From positions 1-20,238 of the forward strand of contig JAEWXO010000005.1 of NCBI GenBank assembly GCA_023458875.1: a stretch of 20,238 nt of DNA, given 5' to 3'. Under the pieces are notes generated by a model. It had not been told where the DNA came from and did no database searches. It saw only the letters and a list, made by a program, of their open reading frames with translations. Positions 14,551-20,238 of the stretch are shown one piece after another. The position numbers and the translations under genes are program-made. The first letter of the stretch is position 1. Every line of letters begins with the position of its first letter. The stretch is from Bacillota bacterium (GTDB lineage Bacteria > Bacillota > Clostridia > Oscillospirales > Ruminococcaceae).

Positions 14551-15129
14551 CTAATCTTCTGATAAGAATTCTTCCAGATCATCATAATCATTTTCTGATA
14601 GCTTTTTCATAAATGTAATAAAAGATTCTTCGACCGTTTTCATACATAAAACAGCATTTTCATAAGTTAATTCGATTGTGCTGTCGTCACCCTCCAGTTT
14701 TTTACTTAGTTTAGCTGACGGCCAACCAATCTCAACCATATCGAGAGCCTCGTTATAATTACAGAAGTCGATATCGCATATATAAACCGGGGCATCTCCG
14801 TTTGTAGCTGCTTTTGAATCGATACATACAGGATTTCCTCCAATTGTAGTTGCAAATACAATCAGACCAAGCTTTGAAAGAAATTTCCCGGGTTCAGCAT
14901 CTGTATTTTCAATTAAAATATGCTCTATATCCAGCAGTGAAACATATGAATCGGTCATTTTAACATTATTAGGGTTGTAATCTTTATAGAAATCTATAAA
15001 AGAACTCACTTTATCACCTGATAAACCTTTTAGTGATTCAATTTCTTCCGGCTTTGATTTTACAAATGCATCTCTTGTTCCAAATAAATCAATAAATTTT
15101 TCCGCAATATTTTTTAGTGCCTCGTTCAT
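14551..15129 (-). CDS. SMI1/KNR4 (SUKH)-like protein, possible toxin immunity
   Basis: 192 residues from the ATG at 15129. That start has GAGGAAAAA upstream and the promoter at 15221-15193 fires inside the longer frame, so the extension to 15285 is rejected. After an N-terminal helical pair (1-60), a region with FATTIGGNPVCIDSK, then PVYICDID and a closing helix with SFITFMKKLSEND matches the SUKH layout: strand with G-x-x-x-x-I-D, short acidic strand, final amphipathic helix. SUKH proteins often neutralise nuclease or deaminase toxins of polymorphic systems; no toxin gene is next to it. Highly acidic, cytosolic. Assignment is by pattern only. Confidence 0.6.
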   Translation of the reverse strand: MNEALKNIAEKFIDLFGTRDAFVKSKPEEIESLKGLSGDKVSSFIDFYKDYNPNNVKMTDSYVSLLDIEHILIENTDAEPGKFLSKLGLIVFATTIGGNPVCIDSKAATNGDAPVYICDIDFCNYNEALDMVEIGWPSAKLSKKLEGDDSTIELTYENAVLCMKTVEESFITFMKKLSENDYDDLEEFLSED

Positions 15130-15192
15130 TACTTTTTCCTCACTTTCGGTAATTAATTTAAATCTGAATTTTGCAAACTTAGTATGGATATC

Positions 15193-15221
15193 ATTATAGC
15201 ATAATAAAACATCAAATACAA
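15193..15221 (-). promoter_or_regulatory. Promoter of the SUKH-like gene
   Basis: TTGTAT (15221-15216), 17 bases, TATAAT (15198-15193) on the minus strand. Confidence 0.75.
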
Positions 15222-15317
15222 GTATATAATGTACATTTTGACGGCGGAGGATTTGGTTGAATAAGCTTCTCTTGGTACAAGGCAATTATGTTATAGTATG
15301 AGAAAAAAATCTCGTGC

Positions 15318-15791
15318 TTAGTACTTATATGTCATATCTGTACAACGATGTTCTTTATCTGCAAATCCGATTTTCTTGTATATTGGATAGCCTTCTTTTG
15401 TAGCCCTTAAGTCAACTTTACCTAATCCCATATGTTTACCGTATTCAATCAGATTTTTTATTAATCTGGGGCAGAATCCTCTGCCTCTGAACTCAGGCTC
15501 GGTATAAACATTTAAGACTTCTCCATAAAAACCATTTAATAAAGCCAGGCTGGCCGGCATTTCTATAAGATGTAGAAACGCCACGGACACAATTCGTTTG
15601 TTCTCTTCTGCTACGAATGCAATTAAGTCAGATTTAAGCTGTCTTTCAAAATAATCCCGAAGTTGTCTCTCAATAAGTTCATTTTCACAATCACTTATAT
15701 TCCCGAAACATTCTGTCAAAAATGCTATTCTTAATCGAATCAATTCAGCAATATCTTGTGCTGAAGCTAATCTTAAACACACAGTATCCAT
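15318..15791 (-). CDS. GNAT-family N-acetyltransferase
   Basis: 157 residues; ATG with AAGGAG upstream. The GNAT layout is clear: N-terminal strand and helix (CLRLASAQDIAELIRLR), LIAFVAEENKRIVSVAFLHL, then YGEVLNVYTEPEFRGRGF and GYPIYKKIGF. In the acetyl-CoA loop the usual R-x-x-G-x-G/A reads R-G-R-G-F-C, a Cys replacing the last small residue. The substrate is unknown. It is a single gene; no clear terminator follows before 15285. Confidence 0.87.
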   Translation of the reverse strand: MDTVCLRLASAQDIAELIRLRIAFLTECFGNISDCENELIERQLRDYFERQLKSDLIAFVAEENKRIVSVAFLHLIEMPASLALLNGFYGEVLNVYTEPEFRGRGFCPRLIKNLIEYGKHMGLGKVDLRATKEGYPIYKKIGFADKEHRCTDMTYKY

Positions 15792-15892
15792 TATGGCTCT
15801 CCTTAATTAACAAAATCTTCTTCATTGCCGCAATTATTTAAAGCTTAATCAGTTAATTTTATTTTCTCACCCCCTTATGAAGCTTTTTAAAA

Positions 15893-16513
15893 TTACTCAA
15901 AAATCTGTCCCGGGCGTTTTTCTTTCACTTTTGGCGGGAACTGTCTGTCAAATTCCTGGAGTTCATTTTGATCAACCTCAAAGCATTCGTCAAACTCAAG
16001 AATTCCTGAAATTCCGTCAAGAGCGTTCTGCTTCAGCGGCCTGACCATGAAAAATTCTGCTCGTTCATTTTCAGGAATTCCTTTGAGATGTATGCCGTAA
16101 TCAAATGCCGCAGTAAATCCGAAACGCTGATAATAGTCAGGGTTTCCTGTTATGAAAACGGCTGTATATCCAAGCTGTTCCGCCAGCCTGAAGGTGTGAT
16201 TGATAAGTGCCGAGCCTATGCCTTTTTTCTGATAATCAGGATGAACGGCAATTGGTCCGAACGAGATGAATCCATGAGTGTTTCCGTTGGAGCCGGTGAG
16301 CTGAGACAGGCTGTAAATTATGTTTCCAACTATATTTCCGTCAATCTCGGCAACAAAGTCCAGTTCTTTTATAAAGCAAGGCAGACTGCGTATATTATGA
16401 GTCAGCAGATGCTCGTCGCAGCCGGGCTTATAAACGTTCCAGAAAGCCTCGCGGGTAAGGTTTTCAACGATAAAATAATCTTTTTCAATTTCATTTCTTA
16501 AAATAATGTTCAT
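15893..16513 (-). CDS. GNAT-family N-acetyltransferase (YhbS/COG3153-like)
   Basis: 206 residues; ATG at 16513 with AAAGGAAA upstream. Features: an N-terminal IILRNEIEKDYFIVENLTREAF, the lid with DEHLLTHNIRSL, strand FVAEIDGNIVGNIIY, then ISFGPIAVHPDYQKKGIGSA (acetyl-CoA loop Q-K-K-G-I-G) and the GNPDYYQRFGF motif typical of the YhbS type. The longer C-terminal tail (170-206) is also typical. The substrate is unproven. It sits behind a 190-base promoter-terminator leader that looks like an attenuator, unusual for a housekeeping GNAT. Confidence 0.9.
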   Translation of the reverse strand: MNIILRNEIEKDYFIVENLTREAFWNVYKPGCDEHLLTHNIRSLPCFIKELDFVAEIDGNIVGNIIYSLSQLTGSNGNTHGFISFGPIAVHPDYQKKGIGSALINHTFRLAEQLGYTAVFITGNPDYYQRFGFTAAFDYGIHLKGIPENERAEFFMVRPLKQNALDGISGILEFDECFEVDQNELQEFDRQFPPKVKEKRPGQIFE

Positions 16514-16572
16514 GGTGTATTTTCCTTTCAGATTTTATTTTTTTTTAAATGAAAACTGAACACCTTAACCGT

Positions 16573-16755
16573 AAAAAGGCAGGGTAAAACGATACCCTGC
16601 CTTGAATTTACAATAAAAGGTCTGGTATCAATTCTGCAAATGACTGCACAAAACCAAGCTACTGAAAAATAAGAAATCAGAAGCTATATCTCATATACGG
16701 TTAAGGCGTTCATTACAGAACAATAGCCAAACAAAAACCACCTTTTAATTTTATT
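16573..16755 (-). promoter_or_regulatory. Attenuator-like leader of the GNAT gene
   Basis: Between the consensus promoter at 16790-16762 and the gene at 16513 lies an intrinsic terminator on the minus strand: AAGGCAGGGTA / TACCCTGCCTT (16603-16593 and 16586-16576) with five T residues. Just upstream, GATACCAGACCTT (16629-16617) can pair with the terminator's 5' half, AAGGCAGGGTATC, in 10 of 13 positions, giving a mutually exclusive antiterminator. A further stem (CT-GGT with ACC-AG around TGCA/TGCA) could block that antiterminator. A 16-bp inverted repeat (16711-16696 with 16573-16558, one G-U) encloses the whole domain. A 16-codon ORF (16734-16684, TTG start, AAAAGG upstream) may be a leader peptide. 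Family not recognised. Confidence 0.6.
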
Positions 16756-16761
16756 GATTTT

Positions 16762-16790
16762 ATTATAACAGATATGCATTAAAATGTCAA
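16762..16790 (-). promoter_or_regulatory. Consensus promoter of the GNAT leader
   Basis: TTGACA (16790-16785), exactly 17 bases, TATAAT (16767-16762). TTGACA overlaps the stop codon of the phosphatase gene. Confidence 0.93.
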
Positions 16791-17254
16791 TTAATTTTTA
16801 TGCTCTTTTTTATATACTTAAGCAACGCTTCGCACCCTTCTTTAACATCATTGTATGTTTCGTCAAAATTCCCAGTATACCATGGATCTGCTATATCCCG
16901 TGGGTTTTCCGAAAAATCAAGAAGCCTTGATACTTTTCTGTTTGTATCCTCGCCGATAATTCTCATGATATTTCTGATATTCAAGCTGTCCATAGCAATG
17001 ATATAATCATATTTTTCGTAGTCGGATTTTCTGAGCTGGACAGCATATTTCCCGTCAGCAGAAATTCCATACTCCGCAAGCTTTTTCTTTGTGCCTCTAT
17101 GAACAGGACTGCCTATTTCCTCGGTGCTTGTTGCAGAGGATGAAACTATAAATCTGTCAGACAAGCCCCGGTTTTTTATCATGTCCTTTAAAACAAATTC
17201 AGCCATTGGAGAACGACATATATTGCCATGGCAAACAAACATTATTTTAATCAT
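16787..17254 (-). CDS. Low-molecular-weight protein tyrosine phosphatase
   Basis: 155 residues from the ATG at 17254 with AAGGA 8 bases upstream; a GTG one codon earlier (17257) is possible. The P-loop FVCHGNICRSP near the N terminus has the nucleophile Cys8 and Arg14 of C-x5-R-S. Asp123 in DIADPWYTG is the general acid of the family. Full length. Such enzymes dephosphorylate tyrosine (in bacteria often kinases of polysaccharide export) or arginine. No capsule gene is nearby. Its 5' leader carries a striking array of 10-bp phased repeats. Confidence 0.94.
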   Translation of the reverse strand: MIKIMFVCHGNICRSPMAEFVLKDMIKNRGLSDRFIVSSSATSTEEIGSPVHRGTKKKLAEYGISADGKYAVQLRKSDYEKYDYIIAMDSLNIRNIMRIIGEDTNRKVSRLLDFSENPRDIADPWYTGNFDETYNDVKEGCEALLKYIKKSIKIN

Positions 17255-17271
17255 CACTAAATTCCTTCCTG

Positions 17272-17370
17272 AAATGCCGTGTTATGCCCCTTTATGCCCT
17301 CGTATGCCGGGTTGGTACTTTGTGTATATAATCTGGTGAAACTGGCAAACGGGGGCATATGACGGCATAT
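17272..17370. repeat. 10-bp phased ATGCC / GGCAT arrays around the phosphatase promoter
   Basis: ATGCC occurs at 17274, 17284, 17294 and 17304, exactly one per 10 bases. The inverted form GGCAT occurs at 17354 and 17364, on the same 10-base register. The likely -10 of the phosphatase promoter (TATATA near 17325, minus strand) lies between the two arrays. The pattern resembles phased protein-binding sites; the protein is unknown. Confidence 0.7.
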
Positions 17371-17495
17371 CTGTGCCTTCGATAGTAGTATAATTGGAGT
17401 AAAAACCGGGGTGTTTACTACTAAGGGGTTTCGGGCTGTTTTTTACATATTCTGCTGTGGGATAACTGATTTAAAACATTTCGATAAACTTTTCT

Positions 17496-17843
17496 TTATA
17501 CAGGAAAACTTTGTCCTTCTTTTCTTTCCAAAAAACTTGCCTCACCATTCTGTGTTGCCCATGATATTACCTTTGTAACAAAAACTGGCGTAATTATCTC
17601 TGGAATATCAAAAGGGAGTTTATATCTGTTCCATCTATCATTAGTCTTTTAATTTTTAAATAGTTTTCCCTTGCTTATCAAATATGATATCTCAGTTTTC
17701 AGTGGACAAGTTATTACATAGCTTTTATCTTCTGATGCTATATTCAAAAGATAATAATAAGAATCATCATCAAGTGATACATACCAAATATATTCTTTAT
17801 CTTCTACTGTTATCCTCCTTCTTCTTTTTTTGCGAACTCCCAT
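17496..17843 (-). pseudogene. Interrupted hypothetical gene (in-frame TAA)
   Basis: From the ATG at 17843 (GAGGAG upstream) a frame reads GVRKKRRRRITVEDKEYIWY, then a Tyr/Asp-rich strand region and ISYLISKGKLFKN, and meets TAA at 17651-17649. The same frame then continues with no further stop for 50 codons, DRWNRYKLPFDIPEIITPVF and SWATQNGEASFLERKEG, to TAA at 17498-17496. Composition and amphipathic pattern run smoothly across the stop, which suggests one protein of about 115 residues broken by a nonsense mutation. The family is not recognised. The short 64-residue product could still be made. Confidence 0.55.
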
Positions 17844-17850
17844 AGATATT

Positions 17851-17906
17851 CTCCTCATAGATTCTAATTTGGTATATCAAGCTGACGTAAAGAAAAATTT
17901 AAATCA
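17851..17906 (-). repeat. Duplicated leader, copy 2
   Basis: Shares TTTACGTCAG, GATA and CAAATTAGAAT followed by GAGGAG, in the same order, with the leader of the VOC gene at 18341-18390. It contains an imperfect dyad CTGA..TAAA/TTTA..TCAG. Sits in front of the interrupted gene. Confidence 0.6.
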
Positions 17907-17923
17907 GTTATACAAACTGTGAT

Positions 17924-18334
17924 TTATAAATCTTTTTCTATATATGGTTTATTCCAAGAACCAATCTCAATCAGATTACCTTCTGGGTCGGCAATATAGC
18001 AAGTCCTCTGTCCCCATGGTTCGAGTTCTGGTTCTAATACAGGTGTTGCACCATTTTCTACAGCATTTTTAAATGCTATATCCACTTCTTCAAATGTATC
18101 AACATAGAGCGCAATTTCAGTATGGCCATTTAACCCTTTTATATATTCGTAACGTCTATGTGTCATTTTTTCAAAATCTTTTCTACCGTATAGCAAAAAC
18201 AACGTTCCATCCTTAACAAGATAAACATTTGATGTATCTTCGGCTTCTTTAATTTCAAAACCAAGAACATCTCTGTAAAATCCGATCATTTTTGCCATAT
18301 CTTCAACTAATAATCCGAATCCGTCTAAATGCAT
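17924..18334 (-). CDS. VOC-superfamily (glyoxalase/bleomycin-resistance-like) protein
   Basis: 136 residues from the ATG at 18334, chosen for the GAGGAGGT 5 bases upstream; the frame is open to 18349. One complete VOC unit of two beta-alpha-beta-beta-beta modules: HLDGFGLLVEDMAKMIGFYR, DVLGFEI, then GHTEIALYVDTFEEVDIAFK and the closing YIADPEGNLIEIGSW. Family enzymes use a metal bound by His/Glu at these positions for isomerisation, dioxygenation or antibiotic modification or binding; the closing DPEGNLIEI is common to all. The substrate cannot be told. Confidence 0.88.
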   Translation of the reverse strand: MHLDGFGLLVEDMAKMIGFYRDVLGFEIKEAEDTSNVYLVKDGTLFLLYGRKDFEKMTHRRYEYIKGLNGHTEIALYVDTFEEVDIAFKNAVENGATPVLEPELEPWGQRTCYIADPEGNLIEIGSWNKPYIEKDL

Positions 18335-18340
18335 AATATA

Positions 18341-18390
18341 CCTCCTCAAATTCTAATTTGTATCACTGACGTAAATAACGATTTACATCA
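18341..18390 (-). repeat. Duplicated leader, copy 1
   Basis: On the minus strand TGATGTAAAT-cgtt-ATTTACGTCA (a 10-bp stem with one G-U pair) followed by CAAATTAGAAT and GAGGAGGT. The same string, more degenerate, recurs at 17851-17906. The next stretch up to 18468 shows no gene. Confidence 0.6.
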
Positions 18391-18468
18391 TTTCATCTTC
18401 AAAATATAATACCATTTTATCATATTTTCATTACTGTTTCAAGACGTAAACAGCCGGCTACCATCAAT

Positions 18469-18999
18469 CTAATGAGAACTGAATGGATTTTTATTAATAA
18501 GGTCGTCATCGACTGCCATCTGAAAAGCCGGACGGAGTACACCGCGTACCGTCGTGCTGTACCCTTTCCCGTCATTCTGAAGTTTTATAAGGAACAGCTT
18601 TGCATCAGATGTCTTAACATCACATATTTTCTTTTTGCTGATCGGCTCCTTTGAAAGGATATTCTTTACAAATACGTAGTTATTATGTGTTGATGCCTTA
18701 ACACCGGTTTTCGTTGCCAGGTATCTGTCCACAAGCTGCAAAACCGTCATTTTCTTTGCTGTAGGATCTGACTGAGTTTCAATGTCATAGCCAATCTGCT
18801 TTTCAAGTTCTCTGAGTGAAAGGCATGGCTTCTTTCCGGCCGGAAGCCTGTCAGTCTTTTCAAGCTTCCAGCTGTAAAGAAAATAAGCTTATCCGTCAAT
18901 GTAATACTTGAACTGGTACTTACCGTCTTTCCTTATCGATTCTCCTGCACGAAGTATCCTGTGCTTTGAATCACGTCTTATTTTCCCTCTCGCACCCAT
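18469..18999 (-). pseudogene. Tn916-type integrase, nonsense-mutated and C-terminally truncated
   Basis: From an ATG at 18999 (GGAGG upstream) the frame reads the Tn916 Int opening, K-x-R-I-L-R-x-G-E-S-x-R-K-D-G-K-Y-x-F-K-Y, then TAA in place of a probable lysine codon, then YSWKLEKTD, RLPAGKKPCLSLRELEKQI, the SAM-like core-binding domain MTVLQLVDRYLATKTGV, and RGVLRPAFQMAVDDDLI-NKNPF, ending at TAG (18471-18469). The catalytic tyrosine-recombinase domain with its R-H-R-Y residues is missing. The remnant from 18750 (93 residues) could be translated alone. It is not an active recombinase. Confidence 0.88.
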
Positions 19000-19187
19000 T
19001 TCCTGCACCTCCTGAGTTCCGGATGCTGTTCCAGATAATTCTGAAACTGCACTCTGATTATCATCTTTCTGCTTCTGTAATATACGATAAAATCGTGGTT
19101 GTTGTTTAACAGTTCTTTGAATTTTCTCCTGCTGAGTTCAAAGTAGTCAATAGCCTCAGCAAGAGTAAGTAAATCCTTTTCACCCAT
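18978..19187 (-). CDS. Excisionase-like DNA-binding protein (second copy)
   Basis: 69 residues from the ATG at 19187, with AAGGAGG 7 bases upstream; the frame is open to 19259 without a better start. LLTLAEAIDYFELSRRKFKE is the winged-helix Xis opening, followed by the basic wing YYRSRKMIIRVQFQNYLEQH. It overlaps the int remnant by 22 bases. Tn916-like elements normally place a single xis before int; here two Xis-like genes are in tandem. Confidence 0.8.
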   Translation of the reverse strand: MGEKDLLTLAEAIDYFELSRRKFKELLNNNHDFIVYYRSRKMIIRVQFQNYLEQHPELRRCRKWVREGK

Positions 19188-19283
19188 GCGGACTTCCTCC
19201 TTAGTAGTTTTAGTAGTATTTGCTATGTACCATATTACTCGGTTGCAGGATATTATCAACTACTTACGGCAAATAAACTCTCT

Positions 19284-19484
19284 TCAGACCGTAGAAGTAT
19301 CAGACAGGAACTGCTCAAATTTTGTGCGTATTATCAGCAGTCTGCTTCCGCTGTAAAGAGAGAATTCACCTGTGTATTCTTCCGCAAGACGGCTCATTTT
19401 CTTTGCACCTATATTAAAATAAGCGGCTGCTTCATTTACAGTAAGCAGGTATTTTTCTGATACTGGGATTAATTCTTTTGACAT
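19284..19484 (-). CDS. Tn916-type excisionase (Xis-like)
   Basis: 66 residues; ATG with AGG about 9 bases upstream. YLLTVNEAAAYFNIGAKKMS, then a wing with SGSRLLIIRTKFEQFL, closely follows the Tn916 Xis layout (YTLTIEEASKYFRIG type, C-terminal K-x-x-F-E). It would bend DNA at the element ends and steer Int towards excision. Because int is dead, any activity would need another element in trans. The upstream DNA has CTGAT/ATCAG half sites (19511-19542) that could be its promoter operator. Confidence 0.85.
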   Translation of the reverse strand: MSKELIPVSEKYLLTVNEAAAYFNIGAKKMSRLAEEYTGEFSLYSGSRLLIIRTKFEQFLSDTSTV

Positions 19485-19510
19485 ATGGCTTTACCTACTG
19501 AAAATGTGTT

Positions 19511-19542
19511 TCTGATATACAATGGAAATCAGAAATCTGATT
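19511..19542. promoter_or_regulatory. Repeated CTGAT/ATCAG half-sites upstream of xis
   Basis: TCTGAT, AATCAGA and AAATCAG-AAAT-CTGATTT occur within about 32 bases just upstream of the xis start. They form a dyad plus a third half-site and may be a regulator or Xis binding site. Confidence 0.4.
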
Positions 19543-19546
19543 TGAC

Positions 19547-19604
19547 GAAAAATCCTTCTATAATACACATGACAGTAAATGCGAATTTTATAAAAGGATT
19601 TTTC
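19547..19604. repeat. 17-bp inverted repeat
   Basis: GAAAAATCCTTCTATAA at 19547-19563 and TTATAAAAGGATTTTTC at 19588-19604 are complementary at 16 of 17 positions, with a 24-base spacer. No T-run follows immediately on either side. Could be a recombination or attachment-related site of the nearby integrative remnant, or an RNA hairpin. Confidence 0.65.
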
Positions 19605-19684
19605 AAATTACTGATGTTTTAAGGCTGATAAATCAACCTCTTCTACTTATTTAAGGACAGTTATAAGATAAATGACAGTAGATA

Positions 19685-19713
19685 TTGAAAAAAGAGTTTT
19701 TACGTGGTAAAAT
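19685..19713 (+). promoter_or_regulatory. Promoter of the membrane-protein gene
   Basis: TTGAAA at 19685-19690, 17-base spacer, TAAAAT at 19708-19713. Confidence 0.7.
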
Positions 19714-19726
19714 TGAATAAGTAAAT

Positions 19727-19751
19727 TGATTTAAATCATAATTTAAATCAG
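19727..19751. promoter_or_regulatory. Operator-like tandem palindromes
   Basis: GATTTAAATC at 19728-19737 is a perfect palindrome, and AATTTAAATCA follows at 19740-19750. The pair lies just downstream of the predicted start of transcription and about 50 bases before the ATG, suiting a repressor site. Confidence 0.45.
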
Positions 19752-19797
19752 TAAAGAAAATTCAAATTTTCCGTGCCTTATAAGGGGGGAGATTATT

Positions 19798-20229
19798 ATG
19801 CTATATGCAGATGACCTTTTAACACTGATGATAGTAGGCATAGTCGCGGGAGGCATACCAGGAACTTTAACTATTTGGAATATATACAATTGTTTTTCCA
19901 AACAACCTAAAAAAGAAAAACTCATTTCATGCTTAACAGTATTCGTAGGAGGTTTTTTCTATATGCTGTTATATGCTTTGTCCTTTGATGAGGCAGGAGA
20001 CTGGTATCAACAGCTTAATACTATGCAAATTCATAATGCTCTTTCGTCGGAGTACATTGGAGTACTGGGGTTAGTAGTTGTTTTGGGATTTGCAAGTTAC
20101 TTTATATTATTATCTCAAACTTCGCAGGATGAATTTCACGGAACGGATGAATCCGTTCCCTACGAGGGTTACGCTCAATGTAGGGAACGCATTTATGCGT
20201 TCCGTTATGCTACGTGGTTTGTCGATTAA
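19798..20229 (+). CDS. Small membrane protein, 3' end formed by palindromic repeats
   Basis: 143 residues; ATG with AAGGGGGGAG upstream. Three hydrophobic stretches are visible: about 8-30 (LTLMIVGIVAGGIPGTLTIW), 43-62 (LISCLTVFVGGFFYMLLYAL) and 86-105 (IGVLGLVVVLGFASYFILLS), so it is probably a polytopic membrane protein. I do not recognise the family with confidence; the start has some likeness to DUF6688. From residue about 110 the protein is encoded by the repeat element at 20140-20203 and is unlike membrane-protein code, so the gene has probably been truncated and given a new tail by insertion of the repeat. Confidence 0.6.
   Translation: MLYADDLLTLMIVGIVAGGIPGTLTIWNIYNCFSKQPKKEKLISCLTVFVGGFFYMLLYALSFDEAGDWYQQLNTMQIHNALSSEYIGVLGLVVVLGFASYFILLSQTSQDEFHGTDESVPYEGYAQCRERIYAFRYATWFVD
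20140..20203. repeat. REPIN-like palindromic element inside the 3' end of a gene
   Basis: GGAACGGAT-ga-ATCCGTTCC (20140-20159) and GGAACGCAT-tt-ATGCGTTCC (20184-20203) are perfect 9-bp hairpins. GTTCCCTAC (20155-20163) and GTAGGGAAC (20180-20188) form an alternative 9-bp stem using parts of both. The two hairpins keep the same GGAAC...GTTCC ends but differ in both arms together. Confidence 0.75.
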
Positions 20230-20238
20230 AAGCTATTT

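Noticed and set aside
15130..15285. 52-codon N-terminal extension of the SUKH-like gene
   Set aside because: The predicted promoter lies inside it and the ATG at 15129 has a good ribosome site.
16573..16755. Second T-box
   Set aside because: The leader of the GNAT gene lacks the GGTACCGCG T-box core and the AGAGA stem I motif.
1..20238. CRISPR array or cas genes
   Set aside because: No regularly spaced direct repeats with unique spacers and no Cas motifs. The 10-bp phased motifs at 17272-17370 are far too closely spaced.

Overview
The window reads as a low-GC Gram-positive chromosome, most likely a Ruminococcus-type anaerobe. The main evidence is a secreted GH9-CBM3c cellulase ending in a type I dockerin (cellulosomal style), plus consensus sigma-A promoters, AGGAGG ribosome sites, a T-box riboswitch and Tn916-type integration genes. 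The species cannot be fixed from sequence alone.

Layout. 1-1069: an IS66 TnpA remnant, a well-delimited candidate structured small RNA with a consensus promoter and terminator, a decayed coding trace, and tRNA-Trp on the minus strand. 1070-4803: a secreted CAP-domain protein and the dockerin cellulase, each with its own promoter and terminator. 4911-5656: fused scraps of an ABC ATPase and a histidine kinase, then a GNAT acetyltransferase. 5667-9433: a DUF11-repeat protein, metF and a LysR regulator, interspersed with a family of about 130-bp inverted-repeat elements with internal hairpins (three full copies, one partial, and a further fragment at 14380). 9510-12917: a DJ-1/PfpI protein convergent with an XRE-cupin-acyl-CoA synthetase fusion, which is preceded by a complete T-box leader whose specifier reads as AUC (Ile). 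13066-17254: a minus-strand series of small enzymes and immunity-like genes (GT2 stub, GNAT, isochorismatase-like hydrolase, SUKH-like protein, two GNATs, low-molecular-weight phosphatase). One GNAT sits behind an attenuator-like leader. 17258-19484: a decaying mobile region with an interrupted hypothetical gene, a VOC protein and a Tn916-type int/xis remnant. 19485-20238: an inverted repeat, operator-like palindromes and a membrane protein whose 3' end is made of palindromic repeat DNA.

How the parts may work together. The cellulase serves plant-fibre degradation. The strongest functional link is the Ile T-box in front of an acyl-CoA synthetase of the medium/branched-chain type. Rumen cellulolytic bacteria are known to make isoleucine by reductive carboxylation of 2-methylbutyrate, which needs CoA activation, so this gene may be that activating step under tRNA-Ile control (inference). 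The other genes are mostly single-gene units.

Limits: all assignments are from reading the sequence. No database search or folding program was run.
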